A stretch of 64,000 bases of DNA from Halomonas halocynthiae DSM 14573 (GCF_000425725.1 NZ_AUDZ01000015.1:1-64000), one strand, 5' to 3'. Positions 7,260 to 16,153 are shown, numbered from the stretch's first letter. Numbers and translations are program-made. Notes: generated from the letters alone by a model not told the origin.

Positions 7260-8696
7260 TTATTCTACCCCCGCTGCCTGCACTTCTTCGGTCATCTCGG
7301 TGGCCAGCTCCCCGACAGTACGAACCGCTTTTTCAATCTCCGGGGTTAGTGTAAATGCGTAGTTAAGTCGCAAACACTGGTGAAACTTACCCGAGGCTGA
7401 AAACAGCGACCCCGGCGCCACGTGAATGGCGCGCTGGGCCAGTCGTTCGTTAAGGCGAACGCAGTCTACGGCGGCAGGTAGTTCTACCCACAGCAGAAAA
7501 CTGCCCTGCGGATAGCTGATGCCAGCGCCCTTGGGGAAGTAGCGCTGCACCCAGCTGATCATGATATCGCGCTGGCGCTGATACTGGCGGGTGGTATAAC
7601 GCAGGTGACGCTCGTAATGGCCTTTGGCGACGAACTCCGCTACCGCCAGCTGGGGCAGGGTGGCTGACGCGCCGGTCGAGACATACTTCATATGCAGTGC
7701 TTTATCTCGATAACACCCCGGCGCTAACCAGCCCACCCGTAGCCCTGGCCCCACCGTTTTGGAAAAGCCGCTGCAGAGTAATACGCGCCCATCGTCATCG
7801 AAGGATTTGATCGTGCGCGGCCGCGGAAGGGTGTAGGCCAGATCTCCGTAGATATCGTCTTCGATAATCGCCACATCAAAGCGTTGGGCAAGCTGGAAGA
7901 GTGCCTGTTTGCGGGCTTCAGGCATGGTGTATCCCAGTGGGTTATTGTAGGTCGGGGTGACCTGGATGGCGCGGATTGGCCACTGCTCCAGCGCCATTTC
8001 CAACGCTTCCAGACTGATACCTGTTTGCGGGTCGGTCGGGATTTCCAGCGCTTTTAAACCGCTTGCTTTAAGGATCTGCATGGTGCCGTAGAAACTGGGC
8101 GAGTCCACCGCGACCACATCACCGGGCTGAGTGAGTGTGCGTAGCGAAATGGCCAGTGCTTCCTGGCAGCCAGTGGTAATCATAATATCGTCGGGGTGCA
8201 GCAAACAGCCGGAGGTGATGGCCAGCCGCGCAATCTGCTGACGTAGCTCGGGGCTTCCGCTCAGTTTGTCATAGTTAAAGCCATTCAGATCGTTCTTACG
8301 GTGCAGCCCCGCTAGTATTTTCGACAGCGGCTTAAGCGTTTCATAGGCTAGGTTTGGCACGCCACGCCCCAGTAAAAGCCGAGAGTCATCGTGCTGGGTA
8401 GCAACCAGTTCCAGCACTTGATCCCACTGAGAGACATCCAGTGGGCACTGTGCCGGACGGGAGACGGAAGGCAGCACCGAAGGCACTCTGCTAGGAAGGA
8501 CGAAGTAACCAGATTTAGGGCGCGAATCAATCAGCGCCGCATCCATCAATTGGCGATAGGCTTCCTGGGCCGTTGAGATACTGACACCAAACTCCTGGCA
8601 CACTGCTCGAATAGAGGGCAGTCGGTCACCCACGCGGTAAATACCGTGCTCGATACGCTCTCGTACCGTGCCAGCAACTTCCTCGTAGCGTGTCAT
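7260..8696 (-). CDS. MocR/PdxR-type GntR regulator with aminotransferase domain
   Basis: A 478-residue fusion of an N-terminal GntR winged helix (about 1-70; GDRLPSIRAVCQEFGVSIST then AYRQL) and a class I aminotransferase fold (about 95-460). The PLP-binding lysine is in SGFSKTVGPG, with the usual YNNPLG and DDIYGDL segments ahead of it. Such proteins sense PLP or amino-compounds and control a neighbouring gene. It is transcribed away from the DUF1127-phzF pair across a 250-base intergenic region rich in ATACAG/CTGTAT half-sites, so control of that pair and itself is a fair inference. The ligand cannot be read from sequence. Full length, no defects seen. Confidence 0.85.
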   Translation of the reverse strand: MTRYEEVAGTVRERIEHGIYRVGDRLPSIRAVCQEFGVSISTAQEAYRQLMDAALIDSRPKSGYFVLPSRVPSVLPSVSRPAQCPLDVSQWDQVLELVATQHDDSRLLLGRGVPNLAYETLKPLSKILAGLHRKNDLNGFNYDKLSGSPELRQQIARLAITSGCLLHPDDIMITTGCQEALAISLRTLTQPGDVVAVDSPSFYGTMQILKASGLKALEIPTDPQTGISLEALEMALEQWPIRAIQVTPTYNNPLGYTMPEARKQALFQLAQRFDVAIIEDDIYGDLAYTLPRPRTIKSFDDDGRVLLCSGFSKTVGPGLRVGWLAPGCYRDKALHMKYVSTGASATLPQLAVAEFVAKGHYERHLRYTTRQYQRQRDIMISWVQRYFPKGAGISYPQGSFLLWVELPAAVDCVRLNERLAQRAIHVAPGSLFSASGKFHQCLRLNYAFTLTPEIEKAVRTVGELATEMTEEVQAAGVE

Positions 8697-8720
8697 GTTC
8701 CTGCCTCTCTGAGTCTAAAA

Positions 8721-8891
8721 TACGGTCTGTAGTACGGTCTTCAAGACGCTCTCCAGAATAGCCCTCATGACAGCTACCAGTACAGTTTTAAATAAAATAA
8801 TAAAAACAATACAGATGCTTTCACTCACCAGCATACAGAGGCATCACATAGGCCAACTGTATCTTTAAAAGATAAAACCCTATATCTGTAT
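8721..8891. promoter_or_regulatory. Probable MocR operator region
   Basis: The intergenic region between the divergent MocR gene and DUF1127-phzF carries two direct TACGGTCT copies 12 bases apart (8721-8728, 8733-8740) and five ATACAG-like half-sites in both orientations: GTACAG 8780, ATACAG 8809 and 8833, CTGTAT 8857 and 8886. MocR proteins usually bind direct or inverted repeats in such spacers. Which set is the operator is unknown. Confidence 0.4.
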
Positions 8892-8947
8892 CGCTTGGGT
8901 ACGGCTGGGTAATCTGATTGGGCACATCGCCATTGAGGAGAACCACC

Positions 8948-9148
8948 ATGCCACGCTTCAGTTTTACCCAGCTTCGCTGCCAATGGCGCCAATATCGTTT
9001 GCGTCGTCGCAGTCGCCGTCAGTTACTATCGCTTGATGATCGACTGCTGGAAGATATCGGCATCACACCTGCTCAGGCGAAAAAAGAGGCGCATAGAGGG
9101 TTTTGGCAGCACATTTCACATAAAAGGGGGCCGCATGAAGAGCGCTAA
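8948..9148 (+). CDS. DUF1127 small basic protein
   Basis: A 66-residue Arg-rich protein with the DUF1127 (YjiS-like) pattern: a basic LRRRSRRQL stretch, then LLSLDDRLLEDIGIT at residues 27-41. GAGGAG stands seven bases before ATG 8948. Its end overlaps the PhzF-like gene by 14 bases, so the two are co-translated. DUF1127 proteins are often small RNA-binding or growth-phase-associated proteins and are frequently found beside MocR regulators; no specific role can be assigned here. Confidence 0.8.
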   Translation: MPRFSFTQLRCQWRQYRLRRRSRRQLLSLDDRLLEDIGITPAQAKKEAHRGFWQHISHKRGPHEER

Positions 9149-10007
9149 CTATTACCTGCTCGACGTCTTTACCGACCAGCCGTTTTCAGGCAACCCGTTG
9201 GCGGTGTTTTTAGAGGTAGGAGAGCTTGATACCCGCACAATGCAGTCGCTGGCCAATGAGCTAAACCTTGCTGAAACGGTATTTTTAAGCGCTCCCACGG
9301 CGCCCAACCACTATCCAATGCGGATTTTTACACCAACCCGCGAATTGCCTTTTGCCGGCCACCCAACGGTAGGCGCCGCGCACTTGCTAGCGGAGCTGAA
9401 CCTGGTAAAACCTGATCGCCCTTTGGTGCTTCAGCCAGCTATTGGCGAGTTAACGATCCGTTATCAGCAAGGTAGGGCAACGTTTACCACGGCTCAGCCC
9501 GTCATGATCAAGGAGAGTACGATTGACCGGATCACCGCCGTTGAGCTACTTGGGCTGGACAGTCACCAGGTAGTTGGTGACCCGGTGATAGCTTCCTACG
9601 GCCTGCCTTTTCATCTGATTGAACTCGCCAGTCAGCGTGCGCTGGAGAGCGTGAGTCTTTCCTCCGCTCACTGGATGGATACCGTTGCATTTAGTGCTGC
9701 TGAGCAGGTCTATCTGTATGTGGTTGAACAACAGAGTGGGGAAACAATGCAGATTCGCAGCCGTATGTTCTGTATGCACGACAGTATCTGTGAAGACCCA
9801 GCTACCGGCAGCGCCGCCGCAGCGTTAACTGGCTATCTGGCATCACTTAGGCGAGATGCCTTGCAGTGCAAGATTCAGCAGGGGGAAGAAATGGGGCGTC
9901 CCAGCGTTATCCACACGGCGGCCAATGGTGATATCAAACCTGGCCTTGCAACGGTGAGTGGACATGCCGTCGTGGTGGGGAAAGGGGCGTTCTATGTGGC
10001 TAAGTGA
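9135..10007 (+). CDS. PhzF-family isomerase-like protein
   Basis: A 290-residue member of the PhzF/YddE family with the diaminopimelate-epimerase fold. Seen: VFTDQPFSGNPLAVF at the N-terminus, the conserved Glu (residue 47) in LAETVFL which is the catalytic base in PhzF, FTPTRELPFAGHPT and the C-terminal-half DPATGSAAAALTGYL motif. The start at 9135 is preceded by AAAGGGGG and lies inside the end of the DUF1127 gene; a frame back to 9033 has no ribosome site. Substrate unknown: there is no phenazine cluster here. Probably under the divergent MocR-type regulator. Confidence 0.85.
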   Translation: MKSANYYLLDVFTDQPFSGNPLAVFLEVGELDTRTMQSLANELNLAETVFLSAPTAPNHYPMRIFTPTRELPFAGHPTVGAAHLLAELNLVKPDRPLVLQPAIGELTIRYQQGRATFTTAQPVMIKESTIDRITAVELLGLDSHQVVGDPVIASYGLPFHLIELASQRALESVSLSSAHWMDTVAFSAAEQVYLYVVEQQSGETMQIRSRMFCMHDSICEDPATGSAAAALTGYLASLRRDALQCKIQQGEEMGRPSVIHTAANGDIKPGLATVSGHAVVVGKGAFYVAK

Positions 10008-10089
10008 TGGCCCGCGCGAGTGTTTCTATCGGTTCGGGTTGACAGCAGCCGGTATCGCCGCCTGTTTAGCATACCACTTAGGCTCTTTG

Positions 10090-10410
10090 CTGCCTCATGT
10101 GGACTTGGCCTGATCAAATAGCTGGGTGACGTCACTGCTGGGTTGCGCCCAAGGCACCTCTCATACGTTGATACGTTTGACGCCATGTTCAGGAGGCTTT
10201 GTGCGAGGGGCGCGAGCATGTAGGTAATAAATGATGTTGGAAGAAATGCAGGTGCCGCGAGGTTTTGTTAGCAGCGTCGCGGGCTTGGCAGACCTTACCG
10301 CACTCTGAACAGTGATAGGGACTGCCACGCACTCGCTCTCCTCGAAAGTCCCCTGCGGAGATAAACACTGACTCCCTCATCCACAAGGATAGCGATACAA
10401 GTGCTACCAC
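10090..10410 (-). pseudogene. Decayed ISL3-family transposase N-terminus
   Basis: Reading the minus strand from about 10400, one frame gives GDFRGERVRGSPYHCSECGKV then a segment with NKTSRHLHFFQHH; after a one-base shift near 10234 another frame gives YYLHARAPRTKPPEHGVKRI, a stop, then EVPWAQPSSDVTQLFDQ. Joined, these follow the ISL3 pattern of a zinc-ribbon, W/SRHL-x-FFQHE-x-YLHARVPR, CPEHGV and VPWAR segments. With at least one frameshift and one stop, and no catalytic DDE part, it is a dead remnant. It fills most of the 460-base gap between phzF and poxB. Confidence 0.65.
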
Positions 10411-10471
10411 TCTCTTATAGCCATAGAGTCAAGACATTGAGAGGGCAGCACGCCATTAGTCTCTGAGGTTA

Positions 10472-12198
10472 TTAGCCTCTGAGCCAGTTGGTTTTGGCTA
10501 GGTCCAGCACCTCGTCTCCGCGCCCGTTCATGACGGCACGCAGCATGTAAAGGGAGAAGCCACGTGCCTGCTCAAGCCCGATGCTTGGCGGCATCGACAG
10601 TTCCTGCTTGGCCGTGCGTACGTCTACAATAGCTGGCCCGTCATGGGCAAAGGCTTCATTCAGGGCATCATCAATGGCACTTGACGACGTGATACGAATT
10701 CCCTTGATGCCCAGCGCTTCACCCACTTTGGCGAAATCCACTTCGGGAATATCTGTGGTTTCATCAATGTAGCCTGCGGCTTTCATTTCCATGGCCACGA
10801 AGCCGAGAGACGCGTTGTTATAGATCACGACCTTGATCGGTAAGTTTTCTGCAGCCAAGGTGATGAGGTCACCCATCAGCATGCTGATGCCGCCGTCACC
10901 GCATAGTGCGATCACTTGGCGCTCGGGAAAGCTTGCCTGCCACCCAAGCGCCAATGGCATGGCAACCGCCATGGAACCGTGCTGGAAAGAGCCGGTTAGT
11001 CGCCGTTGGTGGGTCATTTTAAGATAACGCGCAGCCCACACTGTTGGCGTGCCCACGTCAGCGGTAAATACGGCATCGTCGGCGGCCAGCGCGCTGACGC
11101 GGGCGGCAAGATACTGAGGGTGCAGCGGTTTGTTGTCGGCACGCGGCTTGGCAAGATCATCCAGCCCTTGGCGTGCACGCTGATAATGGGACTGGGCCGT
11201 TTCCAGAAACTTGCGATCGGTTTTTTCTCCTAGGTGTGGCATGAGGGCCGTGAGTGTGGCGCCGACGTCGCCGACTAGCCCCATCAGCAGAGGGCTGCGT
11301 CGCCCTAGGTGGCTGCCGTTGATATCGATCTGCACAACTCGCCCGTGTTTGGGGAAAAAGCCGCGATACGGGAAGTTGGTACCGAGCATGATCAGCAGGT
11401 CACATTCGTGCATGGCGTGGTAGCCCGACGAAAAGCCGATCAGCCCTGTCATGCCAACATCAAAAGGGTTGTCATATTCCAGCGACTGCTTGCCACGCAG
11501 TGCATGTACGACAGGTGCCTTGAGATGCTCTGCCAGCGCAACGACTTCGTCATGGTAGCCATCACAGCCATAACCGCCGAATACGGTAATCCGCTGGCTG
11601 CTATTGATCAGCCTAGCAAGCTCAGTCAGCGCGGATTCAGGGGGCGTCACTACGGGTCGAACAGGAGGGTGCCAGCTGATGTCGCTGACCGGAGACTCCT
11701 TCAGCGCCACATCGCCAGGTAGCACGATAACCGCCACGCCGCGCTGGGTAATCGCGGTGTTCATGGCCGCCTCGATGATGCGTGGTACCTGCTCAGGGCT
11801 AGACACCAGTTCGCAAAAGTCACTGCATTCTGCAAACAGGTTCTGAGGGTGGGTTTCCTGAAAGTAGCCCAGACCAATTTCGCTGGAAGGAATCTGCGCA
11901 GCGATGGCAAGCATCGGCACGTTGGCACGCTGGGCTTCGAACAGGCCGTTGATCAGGTGCAGGTTGCCTGGGCCACATGAACCTGCGCAAACACTCAGGT
12001 TGCCGGTCGCGTCTGCTTCTCCCGCCGCAGCCAGTGCTGCGACTTCTTCATGGCGTACTCCGCGCCAAGTAATGCCTTCGCAGGTGCGCAGCGCTTCAGT
12101 AATGCCGTTAAGTGAGTCGCCGGGTAAGCCCCAGATATTTTTTACACCAGCTTGCTGTAATAGCTCAATAACCGTATTGGCGATATTTTTTTAGCCAT
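10472..12198 (-). CDS. poxB: Pyruvate:quinone oxidoreductase PoxB, frameshifted near codon 5
   Basis: A TPP- and FAD-dependent pyruvate oxidase (pyruvate to acetate and CO2, electrons to ubiquinone) at the inner membrane. It follows E. coli PoxB closely: [14 protein letters not shown] with the TPP-activating Glu, [22 protein letters not shown]-x-LF, GDVGTPTV-type and [17 protein letters not shown]-pyrophosphate motif, and the membrane-binding tail [16 protein letters not shown]. However, ATG 12198 (Met-Ala-Lys-Lys) leads into seven A (12186-12192 on the plus strand as T) and then out of frame; eight A would restore [12 protein letters not shown]. No in-frame start exists upstream of the conserved region, and the next ATG (11920) would drop about 90 residues including the catalytic Glu. 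Either a recent inactivation, slippage-rescued expression, or a sequencing error. Confidence 0.85.
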
Positions 12199-12250
12199 GT
12201 ACGTCTGCCTTCGGTAGTTAAGACGAGGTTGAGTTGCGGCCCACAGCCTG

Positions 12251-13387
12251 TTAAGGCATGACGGCCAGCAGCATGAAAATGGCAAAAATAACGAGGTGAA
12301 CGGCACCTTGCAGGATGGTTGTTCGGCCGGTGGCTAGCGTAATGGTGCCAATGAATAGTGAGAGGAGGAGAAGTACCATTTCCTCAGAACGCAAACCTAG
12401 CGCCAGTGGTTGGTCTAGCAAGACGGCAGCAAATGCCACCAGTGGAATAGTTAAACCAATGGTTGCCATGGCGGAGCCCAGGGCCAGCGTCAAACTGGTT
12501 TGCAGTCGATTGTGCTTTGCGGCGCGAACCGAAGCAATGCCTTCGGGCATTAATACCAGTGCTGCGATAACGACGCCGACAAGGGAAATTGGCAAATCGG
12601 CTGCAAGAACAGCTTGAGTGAGTGTTGGTGCTAGCAGCTCGGCCAGGATGACAACAGAAAATAAGGTCATGATGAGCAGTGCTAGGCTAACCAGTGTCGT
12701 CCGTTTTGAGGGAATCGCATGGTGGCTGGAGGTGTCACTGTTATCAGTGCCCAGCGCTGACGACTCATCTAACAGAAAATAACTCCGGTGACGTATTGTC
12801 TGCACAAACAAGAAAATGCCGTAAAGGACTATGGAGAACACGCCGATCAGGACCAGTTGAATCGGCGCATAAAAAGGGCCTGCAACGGCAAGTGTGTAGT
12901 TAGGCAATATCAGAGCGATAACGGCTAATGTGCCTAGTACGCTGAGGGCTGCTGCGGTTCCTTGATTCTGGAAAGACTGCTCTAAATGACGCATGCCGCC
13001 AACAATGAGACTCAGCCCGACAATGCCGTTCAGTACGATCATGATAGTGGCAAATACGGCATCGCGAGCCAAGGTGTCATGGCCGCCGTCAGGCGACAAC
13101 ATCACTGAAATGATCAGGGCTACCTCGATAATAGTGACTGACATCGCCAAGATGATAGAGCCGAAAGGTTCGCCTACTTTGGCAGCAATGATCTCAGCAT
13201 GGTGTACTGCTGAGAAGATAGCACCGCCCAGTAAAATCGCCGAGATAAGCAGGACAATGGTGCTTGAGGTGTCAATCAGTCCTGATACCTCTGCCCCGAT
13301 CAGCAGCCAAGCGGCCAGTGGCGCCAGCCAAGCCCAGTGAATAACGCGGTTGATACGACTGTTTTCGTTGCTTTTAGGGGTAGTCAT
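12251..13387 (-). CDS. chaA: ChaA-type Ca2+(Na+)/H+ antiporter
   Basis: A 378-residue integral membrane protein with about 11 hydrophobic segments and the two inverted cation-exchanger (CaCA) repeats. The first carries the acidic GEPFGSIILAMSVTIIEVAL segment (about 92-111); the second the matching LMPEGIASVRAAKHNRLQTS (about 278-297). Length matches E. coli ChaA (366). It would extrude Na+ or Ca2+ in exchange for protons at the cytoplasmic membrane, useful in a halophile. AGGAAAG is well placed before the start. It is divergent from the M20 peptidase gene; poxB follows 53 bases downstream on the same strand. Confidence 0.85.
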   Translation of the reverse strand: MTTPKSNENSRINRVIHWAWLAPLAAWLLIGAEVSGLIDTSSTIVLLISAILLGGAIFSAVHHAEIIAAKVGEPFGSIILAMSVTIIEVALIISVMLSPDGGHDTLARDAVFATIMIVLNGIVGLSLIVGGMRHLEQSFQNQGTAAALSVLGTLAVIALILPNYTLAVAGPFYAPIQLVLIGVFSIVLYGIFLFVQTIRHRSYFLLDESSALGTDNSDTSSHHAIPSKRTTLVSLALLIMTLFSVVILAELLAPTLTQAVLAADLPISLVGVVIAALVLMPEGIASVRAAKHNRLQTSLTLALGSAMATIGLTIPLVAFAAVLLDQPLALGLRSEEMVLLLLSLFIGTITLATGRTTILQGAVHLVIFAIFMLLAVMP

Positions 13388-13612
13388 GCAGTCTTTCCTA
13401 GAGGCTGTTGCCTGAAGTAGATGTTGTCAGCGTCAGAGCCAGCGGTGGTGTTGGCGGATATGTTCGAATATGGCCGTTTTAAACATTCACGGATGTTCAT
13501 GCTATCGTTCTTTCATTGTGTATGAATGTTGAGAACATATCAGGCTGGTCTTGAATGTTCGATATAGAGGTTCGGTGAGACAAACACAAACAACTCGTAT
13601 AGGTAATATCAC

Positions 13613-14941
13613 ATGAAGAAAAGCAAGCTGAGTGTGGTGATGGCAGCGATGGTGCTGGTATTTACCAATGCATTAGCTCAAGAGCCTGAGGTTAATCAAG
13701 CGTTACTGGATGCGTCTAAGGCGCAACAGGAGGCATTGATCGAATCCTTGAGAGACATGGTTGAAATCGAGTCGGGCTCCGATGATATCGAAGGGTTAGA
13801 ACGAATGGCGCGCTACACGGAAGAAAGCCTGCGCGCGCTAGGCGCTGAAACACAGCGGATTACCGCGACGAATGATGTGCCCCCAGGGCTTGTCAAAGGA
13901 GTGTTCAAGGGGTCTGGCACACTGAAAGTCGCGCTCATCGCACATATGGACACCGTCTATCAACCGGGCATTCTGGAGCTAGAGCCTTGGCGTCGCGATG
14001 GAAACAGGATCTATGGCCCGGGCATTGCAGACGATAAGGGAGGGATTGCCGTCATCCTGCATTCGTTGGCGATTCTTCAAGACGCTGGCTGGGATGACTA
14101 CGACACCCTGACGGTGCAGTTCAATGCCGACGAAGAAATTGGGTCGGTAGGCTCTGGTGCAATTATCACTGAGCTTGGTAGTGAGAATGATGTTGTGTTG
14201 TCTTACGAGCCCAGTCCGTCGAAAGAGGTTGCCGGTGCTGAAGGTGTGCTGTTGGGAACCGCTGGTACCGCCAGCTTATCATTGGTTGTGCATGGGCGTG
14301 CCGCTCATGCGGGCGCGGCGCATGAGGAAGGGCGTAATGCGTTGATTGAGCTGGCTCATCAGCTTGTGCAAACACGCGATATTGCAAACAGTGTGCCGGG
14401 CTCTCAATTGAATTGGACATCTGCGCAAAGTGGTACCGCGCGTAATCAGATTCCAGGGTTGGCAGAGGCCGGTGCTGACGTGAGAATTACCCAGAAAGGC
14501 GCTGCTGAAGCGCTACTTGAAGCGGTTAGGACTCAAACAGAAAAAAACCTGCTGATTCCAGATACCTATACAGCCGCTGAGTTAGAGGTTCTTCGCCCGA
14601 TGTTTGAAGCTGATGAAAGGGGGCGCGCTCTTGCTGAGCTGGCGGAATCGATTTATGCAGAGCTTGGCGAAGGAAAGCTGGGCCAAGAGAATGCTCGTTT
14701 GATGCCAACAGAAGGTGTTGTACGGCGCAGTTTGTTGTTGATTCCGGGGACGACGGGCGGTACGGATGCGGGGTTTGCTGCAAGCTCAGGTAAGGCAGCC
14801 GTGCTGGAAGGGTTGGGGCTGGCTGGCTGGGGGTATCATGCCAGCCATGAACATATTGAGGTAGATTCAATAGTACCGCGTCTTTACCTAACGACTCGGA
14901 TGCTGGAAATACTGGGACGCAATTATAGCGAAGCAGAATGA
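13613..14941 (+). CDS. M20 glutamate carboxypeptidase (CPG2-like), exported
   Basis: A 442-residue zinc peptidase of family M20 resembling carboxypeptidase G2, which removes C-terminal glutamate from folates and peptides. It has a Sec signal peptide with cleavage likely after ALA (residue 22), so it acts in the periplasm. Metal-site motifs: AHMDTV (H111, D113), GIADDKGG (bridging D141), ADEEIGS (E174 catalytic, E175), and a late HEHIEVDS with a ligand His. The dimerisation domain between about 210 and 320 contains HGRAAHAGAAHEEGRNA. No partner gene; convergent with the K+ channel. The 220-base upstream region holds several TGTTC/GAACA repeats of unknown meaning. Confidence 0.85.
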   Translation: MKKSKLSVVMAAMVLVFTNALAQEPEVNQALLDASKAQQEALIESLRDMVEIESGSDDIEGLERMARYTEESLRALGAETQRITATNDVPPGLVKGVFKGSGTLKVALIAHMDTVYQPGILELEPWRRDGNRIYGPGIADDKGGIAVILHSLAILQDAGWDDYDTLTVQFNADEEIGSVGSGAIITELGSENDVVLSYEPSPSKEVAGAEGVLLGTAGTASLSLVVHGRAAHAGAAHEEGRNALIELAHQLVQTRDIANSVPGSQLNWTSAQSGTARNQIPGLAEAGADVRITQKGAAEALLEAVRTQTEKNLLIPDTYTAAELEVLRPMFEADERGRALAELAESIYAELGEGKLGQENARLMPTEGVVRRSLLLIPGTTGGTDAGFAASSGKAAVLEGLGLAGWGYHASHEHIEVDSIVPRLYLTTRMLEILGRNYSEAE

Positions 14942-14960
14942 CGCCAACGCCGCTGCTCAC

Positions 14961-14996
14961 GGATAACGCTTTTTAGAGAGGTAAGAAGCGTTATCC
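14961..14996. terminator. Bidirectional hairpin between convergent genes
   Basis: GGATAACGCTT (14961-14971) and AAGCGTTATCC (14986-14996) form a perfect 11-bp stem with a 14-base loop, 19 bases after the M20 stop. There is only a weak T tract on either side, so termination is probable, not certain. Confidence 0.6.
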
Positions 14997-15062
14997 TCCC
15001 AGCCGCTGTGCTCTCTCAACACTTGGCCCTCAGTGCGTGGCATTTTCGTTCTTGGAACCTCG

Positions 15063-15137
15063 ACACTTAAAATCCCTGCACTTAAAACGTCAGTACTTAA
15101 AATGTTAGTACTTAAAGCGTTAGTACTTAAAACCATA
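15063..15137. repeat. Five 15-bp tandem repeats at the channel gene's 3' end
   Basis: Five units of 15 bases with consensus GTACTTAAAACGTTA (units at 15063, 15078, 15093, 15108, 15123). The core ACTTAAA is kept in all. On the minus strand the first unit is the last codons and stop of the K+ channel gene (Tyr-Gly-Phe-Lys-Tyr-stop), so the array looks like amplification of that segment; each of the next units would place another in-frame TAA/TGA. Confidence 0.9.
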
Positions 15138-15548
15138 GCGCTGAGAGGTGATCGACAGCACTTGGAAAAGCACCGCTGTTGACCACCCGAAGAGAAGTAC
15201 ACCGTTCATTGCTGTCATTGGCCCCATCACCATCCAAGGCTCGACGGGCAATATATCGCCATAGCCCAGCGTCGTGTAGTTGACAAAAGCAAAGGTGAAA
15301 TCTTCCGCTGGGTTCGGCGTGACACCCAGAAAAGCATAAGCCAAGCCCCATAGCCAGATTTCAACGAAATGTGCACCCATAAGAATGGAGGCAGCAAGCA
15401 CCATGGTTACGATGATTCGCAGCGTTGGTCGAGCGTGATGCTTCAACATAAGGTTGTTATGCACAGTTCGTACCATGAACACTGTCAAAAGCCCGTGGAT
15501 TGCGATGTTGGTCAGGCTGATCAGAATCCCGCTGAATATCGCAAGCAA
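15120..15548 (-). CDS. Two-TM potassium channel (Ion_trans_2)
   Basis: A small potassium channel subunit: hydrophobic segment, TM1 region, pore helix FTFAFVNY and selectivity filter TTLGYGD, then a final TM (GVLLFGWSTAVLFQVL). No cytoplasmic ligand-binding domain. The start is uncertain: TTG 15548 is preceded by CAGAGG nine bases upstream and begins right at the first hydrophobic segment (142 residues); the frame is open to a TTG at 15674 (184 residues) but the extra N-terminus is polar and unlike a channel. The stop codon lies in the first unit of a 15-bp tandem repeat. Convergent with the M20 peptidase gene. Confidence 0.75.
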   Translation of the reverse strand: MLAIFSGILISLTNIAIHGLLTVFMVRTVHNNLMLKHHARPTLRIIVTMVLAASILMGAHFVEIWLWGLAYAFLGVTPNPAEDFTFAFVNYTTLGYGDILPVEPWMVMGPMTAMNGVLLFGWSTAVLFQVLSITSQRYGFKY

Positions 15549-15835
15549 AGTTATATGCCTCTGTGATTGGTAACGGTTGCCGAATAGTGAACACACTACT
15601 CGATGAATAGTTGGGTCGCGCGCTTGGGTCCTGTATCTTTTATACGTCCAGTGACGAGCAGCGACGAGATACAATATACCCGTTTTCTGCGTGTAAATGC
15701 TGAGCAGTGAGCACTCTGGCTATTCGTTGCCAAGAGTGTCGCCGTGTCGGTGCATACGCTGCAAGACTTGCACAAATCGCCGTAGCCCGAGGTTATAGAC
15801 TTAGCTTGGCATGATGTTAATAGGAACAGATTACG

Positions 15836-16150
15836 ATGAGTAGAAGGCGCGGAATGCTGGGCTCAGATGCCGCAAGGAAAGCTCCTTTTCTGGTACGTTC
15901 TTGGTTACTGGTGGCTTTGTTGATGGTGGCAACACCAGCGCTGTCAGCGGCACCTGCCGTCGGAATGTTTGGTAGCTTTTTTCCATCATGGTTACTCTCG
16001 CTGTTTGCGGGTGTTGTGGCCACGATTGTCATCCGCGTCCTGTTTGTGGTGATCAAGCTAGATGACATCATTCCGTGGCGTGTGCCGGTTTATTTGTCCA
16101 TGACGCTTGGAATGACGCTGCTATTTTCCTTTCTATTTTTTGGGCGCTGA
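15836..16150 (+). CDS. ytcA: YtcA-family small membrane protein
   Basis: A 104-residue protein with a basic N-terminus, a signal-like hydrophobic stretch (about 20-40), then FFPSWLLSLFAGVVATIVIR and a last TM (about 82-102). The [FY]FP-x-W and IPWRVPVY features and its position directly ahead of mdtN- and mdtO-like genes match YtcA of E. coli, a conserved but uncharacterised protein of the ytcA-mdtNOP operon. First gene of a four-gene operon; mdtN starts 3 bases after its stop. A Cys of the YtcA lipobox is not present here (ALSAAP instead). Confidence 0.7.
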   Translation: MSRRRGMLGSDAARKAPFLVRSWLLVALLMVATPALSAAPAVGMFGSFFPSWLLSLFAGVVATIVIRVLFVVIKLDDIIPWRVPVYLSMTLGMTLLFSFLFFGR

Positions 16151-16153
16151 ACC

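Noticed and set aside
14526-14960. 144-codon antisense frame inside the M20 peptidase gene
   Set aside because: Shadow frame; the plus strand carries the zinc-site motifs and signal peptide.
15063-15137. Tandem 15-mers as a CRISPR array
   Set aside because: Units are contiguous without spacers and no cas gene is present.
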